This document shows, one piece after another, positions 8,576 to 18,012 of a stretch of 64,000 nucleotides of DNA. How positions within the stretch are numbered: the stretch's first letter is position 1; each line of letters opens with the position of its first letter. The notes below the pieces were generated by a model. It made no database searches and was not told the origin of the DNA. It worked only from the letters and a program-made list of their open reading frames with translations. The DNA is from Bacillota bacterium (lineage in GTDB: Bacteria; Bacillota; Sulfobacillia; Sulfobacillales; Sulfobacillaceae): contig JAPNUR010000004.1 of NCBI GenBank assembly GCA_026627385.1, positions 124,001 to 188,000 of the forward strand. Direction: 5' to 3'. The position numbers were made by a program, and so were the translations under genes.

Positions 8576-9496
8576 GTGATAGGACTTCGCCATGACGCCG
8601 TACCGGAGCGGACCCGGCGATACCGTGTGAGTCAAGAAGCGAAGTGGGGGTTAACCTTTTTATCCCTGCCTTCGGTGGTGATTGTGTTCTTTTTAGGATT
8701 TCCGGTGGCCTGGGGGATTTATATTTCCTTGACCAATTTGGCCTTGACGGGTGCCGATGCCGTACACCCCAGCTTTGTTGGGCTGACGAACTACACGGAA
8801 CTGTTTACCTCCCCGTCCTTTTGGCTAAGCGTTAAAGCGTCCATGGAATATCTGATTGGTTCTGGACTCGTGGGCCAAGTGGGCTTGGGTCTCGCACTAG
8901 CCTTGCTGATTAGGAGACTACCGGTCGGTTTTCGGCAATTTCTCATGGGACTCATCGTGTTATCATGGGTGATTCCCGAAATTGTCACCGCCTTTATCTG
9001 GTCATCGTACCTCCAGACACCAGGAGGACTCTTCGACGTTGTCGTGGGCTTATTTGGCATTGTGCCTCAATCGTGGCTATATCGCTATCCGATGACATTT
9101 TTAATTTTGGCGAACATTTGGCGAGGGACTGCCTTTTCGCTGCTTGTCTTTGGCGCTGCGATTGAAGCCATTCCTAAAGAACTCTTTGATGCGGCGCAAA
9201 TTGATGGTGCCAATGGCGTCTCCATTCTTGGACGCATTATTCTGCCGTTAATTCGCAACTCCATGGCGACCGCGTTAGTTCTGATTACCCTCTGGACATT
9301 GTCTGATTTCACATTAATTTATGTGTTGACGGCCGGCGGCCCCGGCTATGCCACAGATGTGCTTCCGGTTTTCATTTATCAAAATTCCTTTACCTATTAT
9401 GAGCTCGGGTACGGGACCGCGTTATCGGTAGTCTTATTGCTCATTGCCTCCGGCCTATCGCTGCTATATCTCCGATTGGTTGGCCGCGACTATTAG
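8576..9496 (+). CDS. ABC sugar transporter permease (MalF/UgpA type)
   Basis: A 306-aa inner-membrane permease with about six helices. The cytoplasmic EAA loop that docks the ATPase reads ELFDAAQIDGANGVSILGRI, followed by ILPLI, as in carbohydrate-uptake family 1 permeases. The start is GTG 8576, with GGGAGGATG about 8 nt before it. It pairs with the next permease and the binding protein at 10467. No ATP-binding subunit is encoded nearby, so a shared MsmX-like ATPase elsewhere in the genome probably powers import. Confidence 0.9.
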   Translation: MIGLRHDAVPERTRRYRVSQEAKWGLTFLSLPSVVIVFFLGFPVAWGIYISLTNLALTGADAVHPSFVGLTNYTELFTSPSFWLSVKASMEYLIGSGLVGQVGLGLALALLIRRLPVGFRQFLMGLIVLSWVIPEIVTAFIWSSYLQTPGGLFDVVVGLFGIVPQSWLYRYPMTFLILANIWRGTAFSLLVFGAAIEAIPKELFDAAQIDGANGVSILGRIILPLIRNSMATALVLITLWTLSDFTLIYVLTAGGPGYATDVLPVFIYQNSFTYYELGYGTALSVVLLLIASGLSLLYLRLVGRDY

Positions 9497-9534
9497 AATT
9501 CTCAATGACCATCGCCCCCAGTTGAGGTGAGATC

Positions 9535-10365
9535 ATGATTGCACTAGCGAGAAAAATTGGGTTGCCTACCGGGATCGGCATTGTTTACCTCATTATGACC
9601 CTCTTTTTTGGCCTCCCGTTACTGTGGCTGTTTAGTGCCGCGTTTAGCAAGGTCACAGGGATTGCGTGGGCGTGGCCCACCGCGTTGACGTTCAACAATT
9701 TTAGCGGTGTGTTCAAAAATCCCGGCGTGGGCCTCTCGTTTTTTAATGCCGGCATTTATTCCATCGCGAGTGCATTGGTGGCCCTGTTTCTGGCCGCCTT
9801 GGCCGGATACCCTTTGTCCCGATTTCGGTTTCGCGGGCGGCTCGCATACATGCTAAGCATCTTGTTTATTACCGGATTACCCATTACCGCAATGATTGTG
9901 CCCATGTACGAAATGTTTTTGCGATTGGGTTGGGTCAATACGCGCTGGGCGGTGGTATTGATGATGGGAGCTCTTGCCACACCCATCAGTATTTGGCTGT
10001 TAAAGGCGTTCATCGATTCTGTCGATCCGGCGCTCGAGGAGGCGAGCTGGGTGGACGGGGCAAATCGCTTGGGGGGGTATTTCCGAATTATCGTGCCACT
10101 GATGCGTCCCGGACTTGTCGTGGTCTTCATTCTCAATTTCCTGGGAAGTTGGTCGAACTTTTACGTGCCGTTTGTGTTGTTTAGCAGCACCAGTAAGCTT
10201 CCTGTGGCTGTTACGATATACGAATTTTTTGGAAATTATGGCCAAGTTTACTATGGGCAGCTGGCAGCCTTTTCCCTTCTGTATTCAGTGCCTGTTATTG
10301 GGCTTTACCTTTTGAGCGGGGGCCGCCTTGGCAGCACGTTGAATGTCGGCGGCGTCAAGGGCTAG
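9535..10365 (+). CDS. ABC sugar transporter permease (MalG/UgpE type)
   Basis: A 276-aa permease, second half of the sugar importer. It has about six hydrophobic helices and the EAA loop LEEASWVDGANRLGGYFRI followed by IVPLMRPG. A good ribosome site (GAGGTGAG) precedes ATG 9535. It follows the first permease after 38 nt and is followed by the binding-protein gene, the usual order for such operons. Confidence 0.9.
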   Translation: MIALARKIGLPTGIGIVYLIMTLFFGLPLLWLFSAAFSKVTGIAWAWPTALTFNNFSGVFKNPGVGLSFFNAGIYSIASALVALFLAALAGYPLSRFRFRGRLAYMLSILFITGLPITAMIVPMYEMFLRLGWVNTRWAVVLMMGALATPISIWLLKAFIDSVDPALEEASWVDGANRLGGYFRIIVPLMRPGLVVVFILNFLGSWSNFYVPFVLFSSTSKLPVAVTIYEFFGNYGQVYYGQLAAFSLLYSVPVIGLYLLSGGRLGSTLNVGGVKG

Positions 10366-10434
10366 CTCCTTTTCTTTCCACAAAAGGGGGTGGTCTATGA
10401 GGAGTATCTGCGTCCCAATCAGGCGTCTGGTGAA

Positions 10435-10446
10435 CCACCATGGTGG
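10435..10446. promoter_or_regulatory. 12-bp perfect palindrome before the binding-protein gene
   Basis: CCACCATGGTGG lies in the 100-base gap between the second permease and the solute-binding protein, 20 nt before the latter's start. It could form a small mRNA hairpin that adjusts relative expression, a common feature before binding-protein genes, or be chance. Confidence 0.3.
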
Positions 10447-10466
10447 CTTAATGAGGAGGTATTGCC

Positions 10467-11867
10467 GTGAAAAGTAAGGCACAATTTGCCATGTCGAGCA
10501 GCGTTGCGCTACTGTTAGTGAGCGTGCTCGGAGCATTGGGTGGTACTGCCGCCCAGGCGGCGGGGAAAACCGTCATTACCGTAGCTTACGAGTTTTCGCC
10601 GGGATCCACGACCAATCCCATTGGCACGTTTCTCAATAAGATGGCCAAGGAATTTGAGGCCACGCACCCGAACGTCATCGTCAAACCCCAGGAAATTATC
10701 GCGGATGAAGGAGCCTACTACACCAAGCTCGATCTGGAAGAGCAGTCCCCGGCGACCGCGCCGAACGTGGTGATGCAGGATACCTTCCTGATTTCATCGA
10801 GCGAGCAAGCGGGCTATCTGACCAATTTGACTCCCTACGTCGACAAATGGTCTCAATGGAAGGAGTTCTATCCAGCCTTTCAAAAGATAACCGAATATGA
10901 TGGCAAGGTCTGGGGTATTCCCAATGGAACGGATGCGCGATACCTCTGGTATAACAAAGTGCTATTTAAAAAAGCTGGGCTTCCCGTGCCTTGGCACCCC
11001 AAGACGTGGGCTCAAGTGTTGGCGGCGGCTCGCACGATTAAAAAGAAGTTGCCTGGTGTGATTCCGATGAATGTCTATTCCGGCGTGCCCATGGATGAGG
11101 CGGCCACCATGCAGGGATTTGAGATGCTGCTCTATGGCACGGGTTATAGCCTGTATGACTATCATGATAATAAGTGGGTGGTGAAAAGTCCCGGATTCTT
11201 GCACTCGCTTCAGTTTATTCAAACTCTCTACCGCACCGGACTAGGCCCCTCATTAGGCCAGGCTCTCAATTCTGATATGGGAACAGTGGTGTCTGATACC
11301 CTGCTGCCGAAGTCTGAATTAGCGATTGATCTGGACGGAATGTGGCTTCCAGGCTCCTGGGACGTCAAAGGATCGAGTTCGTACTGGCCCCAGTGGTCCA
11401 AGGTCTTGGGATGGACTCCAATGCCAACCGAGAATGGCCAAGCCCCGGGCTATGACACGTTGTCTGGAGGGTGGTCTTGGGCCATAAGTGCCAAGTCGGG
11501 CAACAAGGCCTTGTCTTGGCAACTCGTCCAATTAATGACAGACAAGCAAAATATTGCACTGTATGACCATCTGGTGGTTAATTTATCACCGCGCAAGGAT
11601 TCGGCGACATTGCCCCTCTACAAGAATACTGCCGTCAATTACGCGTTTTCGACGAGTTTACTGGCGCACACGTTTTTCCGACCGGCATTTCCAGCTTACG
11701 CGAAGATCTCAGTGCAAATTGACACAGCTATGGAAAACGTGATGACCGGACAAATGAGTCCACAGCAGGCGATGGATGCCTACGCCCAAGCGGTTACCCG
11801 GATTGTAGGGGCTTCGCACGTCGAAACCCTGAACCACCCCGAGACAGCGGTGCAGTTGCGTCCGTAG
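10467..11867 (+). CDS. Extracellular sugar-binding protein of the ABC importer
   Basis: A 466-aa solute-binding protein (family 1). It begins with a basic segment and hydrophobic helix ending in GTAAQAAGKT, a standard signal-peptidase I site; no lipobox cysteine is present. The mature part has the typical VTVAYEF..., PNVVMQDTF, WGIPNGTDARYLWYNK and W-rich sugar-site segments (GGWSWAIS) of the class. GTG 10467 is backed by GAGGAGGT. It presumably delivers a sugar or oligosaccharide to the permease pair just upstream. Lack of a lipid anchor is unusual for a Gram-positive binding protein. Confidence 0.9.
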   Translation: MKSKAQFAMSSSVALLLVSVLGALGGTAAQAAGKTVITVAYEFSPGSTTNPIGTFLNKMAKEFEATHPNVIVKPQEIIADEGAYYTKLDLEEQSPATAPNVVMQDTFLISSSEQAGYLTNLTPYVDKWSQWKEFYPAFQKITEYDGKVWGIPNGTDARYLWYNKVLFKKAGLPVPWHPKTWAQVLAAARTIKKKLPGVIPMNVYSGVPMDEAATMQGFEMLLYGTGYSLYDYHDNKWVVKSPGFLHSLQFIQTLYRTGLGPSLGQALNSDMGTVVSDTLLPKSELAIDLDGMWLPGSWDVKGSSSYWPQWSKVLGWTPMPTENGQAPGYDTLSGGWSWAISAKSGNKALSWQLVQLMTDKQNIALYDHLVVNLSPRKDSATLPLYKNTAVNYAFSTSLLAHTFFRPAFPAYAKISVQIDTAMENVMTGQMSPQQAMDAYAQAVTRIVGASHVETLNHPETAVQLRP

Positions 11868-11897
11868 TAACAGAACTGAGGATGATGGGTTAGGGTG

Positions 11898-11937
11898 CCT
11901 TCGCCGTCCGGTGGAACATTGCGGCGGCCGGCGAAGG
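11898..11937 (+). terminator. Hairpin after the sugar importer operon
   Basis: CCTTCGCCG at 11898-11906 pairs perfectly with CGGCGAAGG at 11929-11937 around a 22-base loop. There is no T-run, so it may stabilise the mRNA end or act as an attenuating hairpin instead of a classical intrinsic terminator. Confidence 0.4.
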
Positions 11938-11965
11938 TCCCCGGGTGACAATAATAAAGTGAAAC

Positions 11966-12079
11966 ATGCGAGTGGCGTGGCGTTTCGCCGCGCTTTATCC
12001 CACCGCCTTTCGAGAGGATTTCGCGCAGATGTTGACCGGGTGTGTGGGGGTCCAACGCGGATCACTGAAATCGATATGA
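11966..12079 (+). CDS. Possible 37-residue ORF, function unknown
   Basis: The frame from ATG 11966 reads RFAALYPTAFREDFAQML, which recalls the LYPxAFRExYGxEM motif at the start of some permease-prefix and regulatory membrane proteins. It lacks a ribosome site and stops after 37 codons. It may be a decayed gene start or chance; I would not count it as real without homologues. Confidence 0.15.
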   Translation: MRVAWRFAALYPTAFREDFAQMLTGCVGVQRGSLKSI

Positions 12080-12202
12080 AAAATCGGATGAAATAACGCT
12101 CAAACCGCTTTGACGTTGAACAATATTTGGATAATATGAATTGGCCCTTTAATATGGGGATACCGACATGGGTGCCCCGGTCATGAAATGGAGGTTTTCT
12201 AC

Positions 12203-13201
12203 GTGGAATATCGATACATGGGAAAAGCCAATGTAAAGGTCAGCACGATCTGCCTCGGCACCATGCATTTTGGAGGACGCACGGACGAAAAAGAGGCCTT
12301 TCGGATCATGGATCGCGCTGTGGAAATCGGCATCAATTTCTTCGACACGGCCAACGTGTATGGAGGGGCTGGGCGCACAGAAGAGATTATTGGTCGTTGG
12401 TTTCAGCAAGGTGGTGGCCGACGAGACCGCGTGGTGTTGGCCACCAAAGTGTACGGACAAATGGTGCGTGAAGAGCCGGTGCCGCCTAATGAAGAGCGCG
12501 GGCTATCCTTATACAAGGTGAAAAAGCATGTGGAGGGGTCTTTGCGACGTCTTCAGACGGATCACATTGATCTGTATCAGGTGCATCATATCGACCGACA
12601 CATTTCTCCGGAAGAATTTTGGACCATCTTTGATACCTTGGTGACGGACGGTAAAGTGTTATACACCGGGACCAGCAACTTTCCCGGATGGGGGCTGGCT
12701 AAATTTCAGATGGCGGCCGAAAAACGGGGGAGTCTCGGTATCGTGTCGGAACAGGCGCAATACAATTTGCTGAGCCGTTATCCGGAGTTGGAAGTCATCC
12801 CGGCTGCCCAAGAGTTTGGGATTGGGATCATGGTTTACATGCCGCTGGCCGGCGGTCTATTGACGGGAAAGACCAAGCGGGAACCGGGGTCTCGCACTCA
12901 AGCGGTGGCCGACGAATATGGCATCGGTGCCCGGATGGATGACCTGTTGCGGGAGTTTTCCCAGTTATGCCGAGACCTGGGCGAACCCGAGCACGTGGTG
13001 GCGCTGGCCTGGACCCTGGCAACCCCTGGGGTTTATTCGGCGATTGTGGGTGCGAGAACCGCGGAACACCTGGACGGCCTGGAGCGGGCGTCTGAGCTAC
13101 AGTTGCCGAACGAAGTCGTGCAGCGCCTCAATGACCTCTTTCACATTCGCTATAGTCGCCCCCTCAAGGCAGGCCCGGCACCCGAAGCCTTCGCGTGGTA
13201 A
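12203..13201 (+). CDS. Aldo/keto reductase
   Basis: A 332-aa NAD(P)H-dependent oxidoreductase of the aldo/keto reductase superfamily (YghZ/potassium-channel-beta-like group by motif pattern). The catalytic tetrad is visible: D and Y in FFDTANVYGG, K in LATKVYG and H in YQVHHID. The start is GTG 12203, with GGAGG 8 nt upstream; ATG 12188 has no ribosome site. It lies between the sugar importer and the alpha-mannosidase, suggesting reduction of a carbonyl sugar or its product. The substrate is unknown. Confidence 0.88.
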   Translation: MEYRYMGKANVKVSTICLGTMHFGGRTDEKEAFRIMDRAVEIGINFFDTANVYGGAGRTEEIIGRWFQQGGGRRDRVVLATKVYGQMVREEPVPPNEERGLSLYKVKKHVEGSLRRLQTDHIDLYQVHHIDRHISPEEFWTIFDTLVTDGKVLYTGTSNFPGWGLAKFQMAAEKRGSLGIVSEQAQYNLLSRYPELEVIPAAQEFGIGIMVYMPLAGGLLTGKTKREPGSRTQAVADEYGIGARMDDLLREFSQLCRDLGEPEHVVALAWTLATPGVYSAIVGARTAEHLDGLERASELQLPNEVVQRLNDLFHIRYSRPLKAGPAPEAFAW

Positions 13202-13361
13202 GGAGGCCGGCCGATGGCGCCAGGATCTGCTAATGTGGCGATCCCAGTTCGTCAACGTGATCGTGGTAAACGCCCAAATACTACACCATATTGCTTCGCG
13301 GGTTGGTCTGTTAAGCGAGACGCACCGGTGCTTTGGTATCTCGACAAGGGAGGCACGAGAG

Positions 13362-16300
13362 ATGTTTTGGACGGAGCAAAAAGTGGCCCAGCGTATTCAG
13401 GAACTCGCCGGTTATCGCTATCGCGATGCCCGGACACTCACTCCTTTGCACTTTCGCCTGGCTAGTGGCTCCGAGGAACGGGAGATTGCCGTCGGTGAAC
13501 GGTGGGCGGGGCGCGATACGTACGCGATCCTGCACACGGAGGTGGCCGTGCCACGCGACTGGATCGGGCGGCGAGCGGTGCTGCGGTTGCGGCTCGGGGG
13601 TACCGGCGGGGGCAACACCTCCGGCTTTGAAGGGTTATTGCGATTGAATGGGGTGCCATATCAGGCGGTAGACCAAAACCACGAAGAAGTGCTCCTGCCG
13701 CCCGATGCCCCGGGCCGTACCTGGGCAGTGGAGGTGACGTTGTGGAGCGGTCTCGAGGGTGGGGGGCCGCCGCGCGTTCGGGAACATCAGATTCAGCAGG
13801 CAGACCTTGCGTGGCTGCATCCGGTGGCCGATACCGTGTACTACACGGCGCGGGCGATGTGGGAGACGGCCCAAGCACTCGGCGCGGAGGATTACTTGGG
13901 CGTGCACCTACTCCGGGTTGTAGACGAGGCTTTGCGGGTCATCGACTGGCGGGAACCGGGCAGCGCCGCCTTTGACGCCAGTCTCAACGAGGCTGACGCG
14001 CGATTGACGGCGGGGCTTCAGCAATGGGGGCCGGTGCCCGCGGGACGCGCGACGGTGGTGGGGCATTGCCACATTGACTTAGCGTGGCTTTGGCGGTTTC
14101 GCCACACGCGGGAAAAGGCGGCGCGCTCATTTAGCACCCAATTGCGGCTGATGGAGGAGTTTCCCGAGTATCGCTTTGTGCAGTCTCAGCCGCAGCTCTA
14201 TGAATGGTTGAAAGCTGATCACCCGGATCTTTATCAACGTATCCAGGACGCGGTAGCGAGTGGCCAATGGGAGCCTGAAGGCGGCATGTGGGTCGAAGCC
14301 GATACCAATCTACCCGGGGGCGAGTCCCTGGCGCGCCAATTGTTGTTTGGCCAACGCTTTTTCCAGCAGGAATTTGGCCGGCGTTCAACCGTCGTATGGT
14401 TGCCCGATGCTTTTGGATACAGCGCCGCCTTGCCGCAGCTCATGAAACAAGCGGGCATCGAGACCTTTATTACGACCAAACTCAGCTGGAACCAATACAA
14501 CCGCATGCCGCACGACACGTTTTGGTGGCGCGGCATTGACGGGAGCACGGTGCTGGCGCACTTGATTACGACCCCGCCGCCCGAGGGATGGCAACGGAGC
14601 GACCAGTGGTTTACGACCTATAATGGCGTGCTGACGGCAGGCACGGTTCTCGGCAGTTGGCGGCGATACCAAGACCGGGGACTCAACGATGACGTGCTCA
14701 TCGCCTACGGATACGGCGATGGGGGCGGTGGTGTGACCCGGGAGATGCTCGAAATGCGCCGGCGCTTGGCCCAGATGCCCGGTCTTCCGTCGGTAGAACC
14801 GGGGAGTGTGGCGGGTTGGGCTGCTCGATTGCATCAGCAGGTGGCCCAAGCGACCACCCCTGTAGCGACATGGGACGGGGAACTGTATTTGGAGTACCAT
14901 CGCGGAACATATACGAGCCAGGGAGCAGTGAAGGCTGCTAACCGGCGACTGGAGTTTGCGCTGCGCGCGGGGGAGTGGCTCGCGGCATGGGCCTTTTTCC
15001 GCGATCCCGCCCGATGGGAGACGGCCCAACAGCAGCTAAACACCGCCTGGAAAATCCTTTTACGTAACCAATTTCACGACATCTTACCCGGCTCGAGCAT
15101 TCGAGAGGTGTACGAAGATCATCAGGAAGAGTTCGAGACTGCCGAGGCTACCGTGACCACTGTCGTGCGCGACGCGCTGAAGATGCTGGCACACCCGGAG
15201 CCGGGAGTATGGACCCTGGTGAACGGAGCGCCCTGGGCCCGGGCGGGTGTCGCGCGAATTGTTGATGCTCCTGTGGAGGGGAGCTGGCAGACGGCGGAGG
15301 GCGCGCTCGTGCCTGCTCAGGCCTTTGATGGCGCTGTCTGGTTGGCAGTGTCCGAGGTTCCGGGGTTAGGCGTGTCCCTGGTGCGCTGGACCTCCGACCG
15401 CCCGACCGTTCCGGCGCCCTCTCCCTTTGAATGGGATCCGGCTGCTCGGCGCCTTACTACCCCTTATTATGAGGCGATCTGGAATGTCGCAGGGCAGTTA
15501 GTGAGGCTGTACGACCGTCGCCGGGATCGCGAGATCCTAGCCCCGGGCGCGGTGGGTAACGTCTTCGAGGTGTTCGAGGATAAGCCGCTGAACTTTGATG
15601 CCTGGGATATCGACCTCTTTTATCAGGAAAAGCGGTGGGTTATTGACCGCCTCACCGCCTTGGAATGGCTTGGTAGTGGCCCTGTGTTCGCAGCGATTCG
15701 GTGCGAGTGGACCTACCCTGGCGTGGTCATTCGCCAAATTGTGCGCTGGTATGCGACCGATCCCCGTATTGACTTTGATACCACCATTGAGTGGCATACC
15801 CATCACCAATTGCTCAAGGTGGCGTTTCCTGTCGCGGTGCGGGCACGGGAGGCCCTGTACCAGATTCAGTTCGGGCACTTGGCCCGCCCCACGCATTGGA
15901 ACACCCCCTGGGATCAAGCCCGCTTTGAAGTCGTGGGTCATCAGTGGGCAGATCTTTCGGAATGGGGCTACGGGGTGGCCTTGGCCAATGACAGTAAGTA
16001 TGGCTATGACGTGAAGGACAACGTTTTGCGCTTGACCCTGCTTAAGTCCGCGACACATCCTGATCCCGACGCCGACCAGGGCACGCACCGCGTGACCTAC
16101 GCGCTGGTTCCCCATCTCGGGGATGCGGTCACCGGCCAGGTGGTCGAGGCTGCTTGGGACCTAAATCAGCCGCTAGCTGTCGTGCCTGGGGCCTGGGAGG
16201 ACCCGGAACGCCTGATCTGGGTCTCCGGAGATCATGTCCAAGTCTCGGCTATCAAACGCGCGGAAGACGGGCATGCCCTCATTGTGCGCCTTTATGAGCA

Positions 16301-16463
16301 TGCTGGGGGGCGTACCCGCGTGACGGTGCATGGGGCGGGACCTATTGCGCGTTGGCAGCGGGTGAACCTCTTAGAAGAACCCGTGGCGGAGCCGGAGACG
16401 GGGCCGTGCGTGTTGGATTTTGGGCCTTTTGAAATTCAAACCGTCCGTCTGGAGTGGGCGTGA
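13362..16463 (+). CDS. Alpha-mannosidase, glycoside hydrolase family 38
   Basis: A 1033-aa class II alpha-mannosidase. Zinc-site residues are seen in GHCHIDLAWLW (H235, H237, D239) and the nucleophile in VVWLPDAFGYS (D349). The order is an N-terminal beta domain, the catalytic barrel (about 230-500), a three-helix middle domain (NQFHDILPGSSIREVY) and C-terminal beta domains. The start is ATG 13362 with AAGGGAGG upstream; the open frame extends further back but overlaps the previous gene. No signal peptide is present, so the enzyme is probably cytoplasmic and acts on imported mannosides or related oligosaccharides. Confidence 0.93.
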   Translation: MFWTEQKVAQRIQELAGYRYRDARTLTPLHFRLASGSEEREIAVGERWAGRDTYAILHTEVAVPRDWIGRRAVLRLRLGGTGGGNTSGFEGLLRLNGVPYQAVDQNHEEVLLPPDAPGRTWAVEVTLWSGLEGGGPPRVREHQIQQADLAWLHPVADTVYYTARAMWETAQALGAEDYLGVHLLRVVDEALRVIDWREPGSAAFDASLNEADARLTAGLQQWGPVPAGRATVVGHCHIDLAWLWRFRHTREKAARSFSTQLRLMEEFPEYRFVQSQPQLYEWLKADHPDLYQRIQDAVASGQWEPEGGMWVEADTNLPGGESLARQLLFGQRFFQQEFGRRSTVVWLPDAFGYSAALPQLMKQAGIETFITTKLSWNQYNRMPHDTFWWRGIDGSTVLAHLITTPPPEGWQRSDQWFTTYNGVLTAGTVLGSWRRYQDRGLNDDVLIAYGYGDGGGGVTREMLEMRRRLAQMPGLPSVEPGSVAGWAARLHQQVAQATTPVATWDGELYLEYHRGTYTSQGAVKAANRRLEFALRAGEWLAAWAFFRDPARWETAQQQLNTAWKILLRNQFHDILPGSSIREVYEDHQEEFETAEATVTTVVRDALKMLAHPEPGVWTLVNGAPWARAGVARIVDAPVEGSWQTAEGALVPAQAFDGAVWLAVSEVPGLGVSLVRWTSDRPTVPAPSPFEWDPAARRLTTPYYEAIWNVAGQLVRLYDRRRDREILAPGAVGNVFEVFEDKPLNFDAWDIDLFYQEKRWVIDRLTALEWLGSGPVFAAIRCEWTYPGVVIRQIVRWYATDPRIDFDTTIEWHTHHQLLKVAFPVAVRAREALYQIQFGHLARPTHWNTPWDQARFEVVGHQWADLSEWGYGVALANDSKYGYDVKDNVLRLTLLKSATHPDPDADQGTHRVTYALVPHLGDAVTGQVVEAAWDLNQPLAVVPGAWEDPERLIWVSGDHVQVSAIKRAEDGHALIVRLYEHAGGRTRVTVHGAGPIARWQRVNLLEEPVAEPETGPCVLDFGPFEIQTVRLEWA

Positions 16464-16599
16464 CAGTCGCGGGTTAACACTGAAGCGGAACCGGCGCACG
16501 CCTCTTGGGAGAGCGCCTGGAAGGCGGTATTCAGAAGCATTCTGGGCGGATGAACCCTAACCCGGGAATGAGACATACATGGAGAAATGAGGGAAGACG

Positions 16600-17517
16600 A
16601 TGCGAACGATGACACTCGGAGCGAGCCACCTCACAGTTCCTGTGGTGGGTGTGGGATGTATGCGCCTCAATCGATTAAGCGTGACCGAGGCTCGGCAATT
16701 CTTGCATCGGGCTCTGGAGCTCGGGGCAAACTTCTTTGATCATGCCGATGTGTACGGCGGGGGAGCCTGTGAAGCGCTCTTTGCCGAGGCCTTGGAGATG
16801 ACCCCCCGCATGCGGGAAACCGTGATCATCCAAAGCAAATGCGGGTTGGCGCCAGGGCAGTACGATTTTTCGTATGAACACATCCTCGAGGCCGTCGACG
16901 GCAGCCTCCGGCGTCTCAAAACCGAGTATCTGGATGTCCTGTTATTGCATCGGCCAGACCCCTTGGTGGAGCCGGAAGCGGTGGCGCGGGCCTTTGATGT
17001 CCTCGAGCGGGCAGGCAAAGTCCGCTATTTTGGGGTGTCGAACCACAAACCGGCCCAAATTGACCTGCTTCGCAAATTTGTGCGCCAACCGTTGTGGGTC
17101 AATCAGCTGCAGCTGAGCATTGCGCACGCGTCCATGATTGCTCAAGGGTTGGCGGTCAATATGCTCACCGACGCGGCCATCGACCGCGATGGCAGTGTGC
17201 TGGATTACTGTCGGTTACACGACATCACCATCCAACCCTGGTCGCCCTTTCAATTTGGATTTTTTGCGGGGAGTTTTGTGGATCATCCGGACTTTCCCGA
17301 ATTGAACCAGGTGCTCCGCGAAGTGGCCAACCAGCACGGGGTCAACACGACCACGATTGCGATTGCGTGGCTTCTGCGGCACCCCGCTCGCATGCAACCC
17401 ATTATAGGCACAATGAATCTCGACCGGTTGGCCGCTTCTGTTAGGGCCAGCGAGGTCACCATAAGCCGGGACGAGTGGTATCGCATTTATCGGGCGGCAG
17501 GATATCCCGTGCCCTAG
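16600..17517 (+). CDS. Aldo/keto reductase, YdhF-like
   Basis: A 305-aa aldo/keto reductase of the YdhF subgroup. The tetrad appears as D and Y in FFDHADVYGGG, K in IIQSKCG and H in LLLHRPDPL; the nucleotide site includes PIIGTMNLDRL near the end. It differs enough from the reductase at 12203 to be a separate subfamily. It is the last gene of the sugar cluster, 136 nt after the mannosidase, with GAGGGAAG before ATG 16600. Its likely job is reduction or oxidation of a sugar-derived aldehyde; the substrate is not known. Confidence 0.88.
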   Translation: MRTMTLGASHLTVPVVGVGCMRLNRLSVTEARQFLHRALELGANFFDHADVYGGGACEALFAEALEMTPRMRETVIIQSKCGLAPGQYDFSYEHILEAVDGSLRRLKTEYLDVLLLHRPDPLVEPEAVARAFDVLERAGKVRYFGVSNHKPAQIDLLRKFVRQPLWVNQLQLSIAHASMIAQGLAVNMLTDAAIDRDGSVLDYCRLHDITIQPWSPFQFGFFAGSFVDHPDFPELNQVLREVANQHGVNTTTIAIAWLLRHPARMQPIIGTMNLDRLAASVRASEVTISRDEWYRIYRAAGYPVP

Positions 17518-17955
17518 CCTTTCATGCGCATGCAACCGTCACGGAAGATTCCGCCGCGGGGGATGGCACCATGGTGCTTGTAGTCGTGGAGTGGCGAGAC
17601 GACCCGGCCCTCACAGCGGCTACTTGCTGCCATGGTTTCCATATCCGGTGGCTTATCGGGTCGACCTCCTTTACCACGAGGTCAACCCTGTCGCGAGCGT
17701 CCGCCTCGCAAGGACACATAGGTGGTCTAAGAGGAAGGAGCCCATAGCCCCAGACCACGGCGCTTCATTGTGTTCTCGGTTTTTCCGCCAATGGTCATGC
17801 GTAGGAAAGAATTCGGTGGTAGGTTCTAACCCCATTTACTGGGCCTTCCTTGTCGGGGATGTGCTATGCATATGTTCACTTTGTCGAGGAGGCCCGGTTA
17901 GTTTGCGTCAATAAGTGTCTATTCGGACAATCATTAGGCCGTAAAGAGAAGACAT
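17518..17955. other. Intergenic stretch without a recognisable gene
   Basis: About 440 bases. Short frames on both strands lack ribosome sites and family motifs. No tRNA fold, terminator with T-run or IS end was found. Confidence 0.4.
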
Positions 17956-17983
17956 TGGGAAAGTGAACCGCTTATGGTACAAT
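17956..17983 (+). promoter_or_regulatory. SigA-type promoter of the acyl-ACP-reductase-like gene
   Basis: TTGGGA at 17956-17961, a 16-base spacer, then TACAAT at 17978-17983. It faces the gene starting at 18013. Confidence 0.5.
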
Positions 17984-18002
17984 GTGCACAGTTTTGTGCA
18001 CG
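17983..18002 (+). promoter_or_regulatory. Operator-like dyad at the predicted transcription start
   Basis: TGTGCACA (a perfect 8-bp palindrome) is followed after GTTT by TGTGCACG, so GTGCAC occurs twice 12 bases apart, centre to centre. It sits right after the -10 box and over the likely start of transcription, a classic place for a repressor. No regulator gene is adjacent, so the binding protein is unknown. Confidence 0.45.
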
Positions 18003-18012
18003 GGGGTACGCC

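Noticed and set aside
12918-13361. N-terminal extension of the alpha-mannosidase (148 residues)
   Set aside because: It overlaps the aldo/keto reductase gene in another frame, and AAGGGAGG supports ATG 13362.
17820-17850. GGTTCTAACCCC resembling a tRNA T-loop
   Set aside because: The required purine after GGTTC is absent and no acceptor or anticodon arms can be drawn around it.
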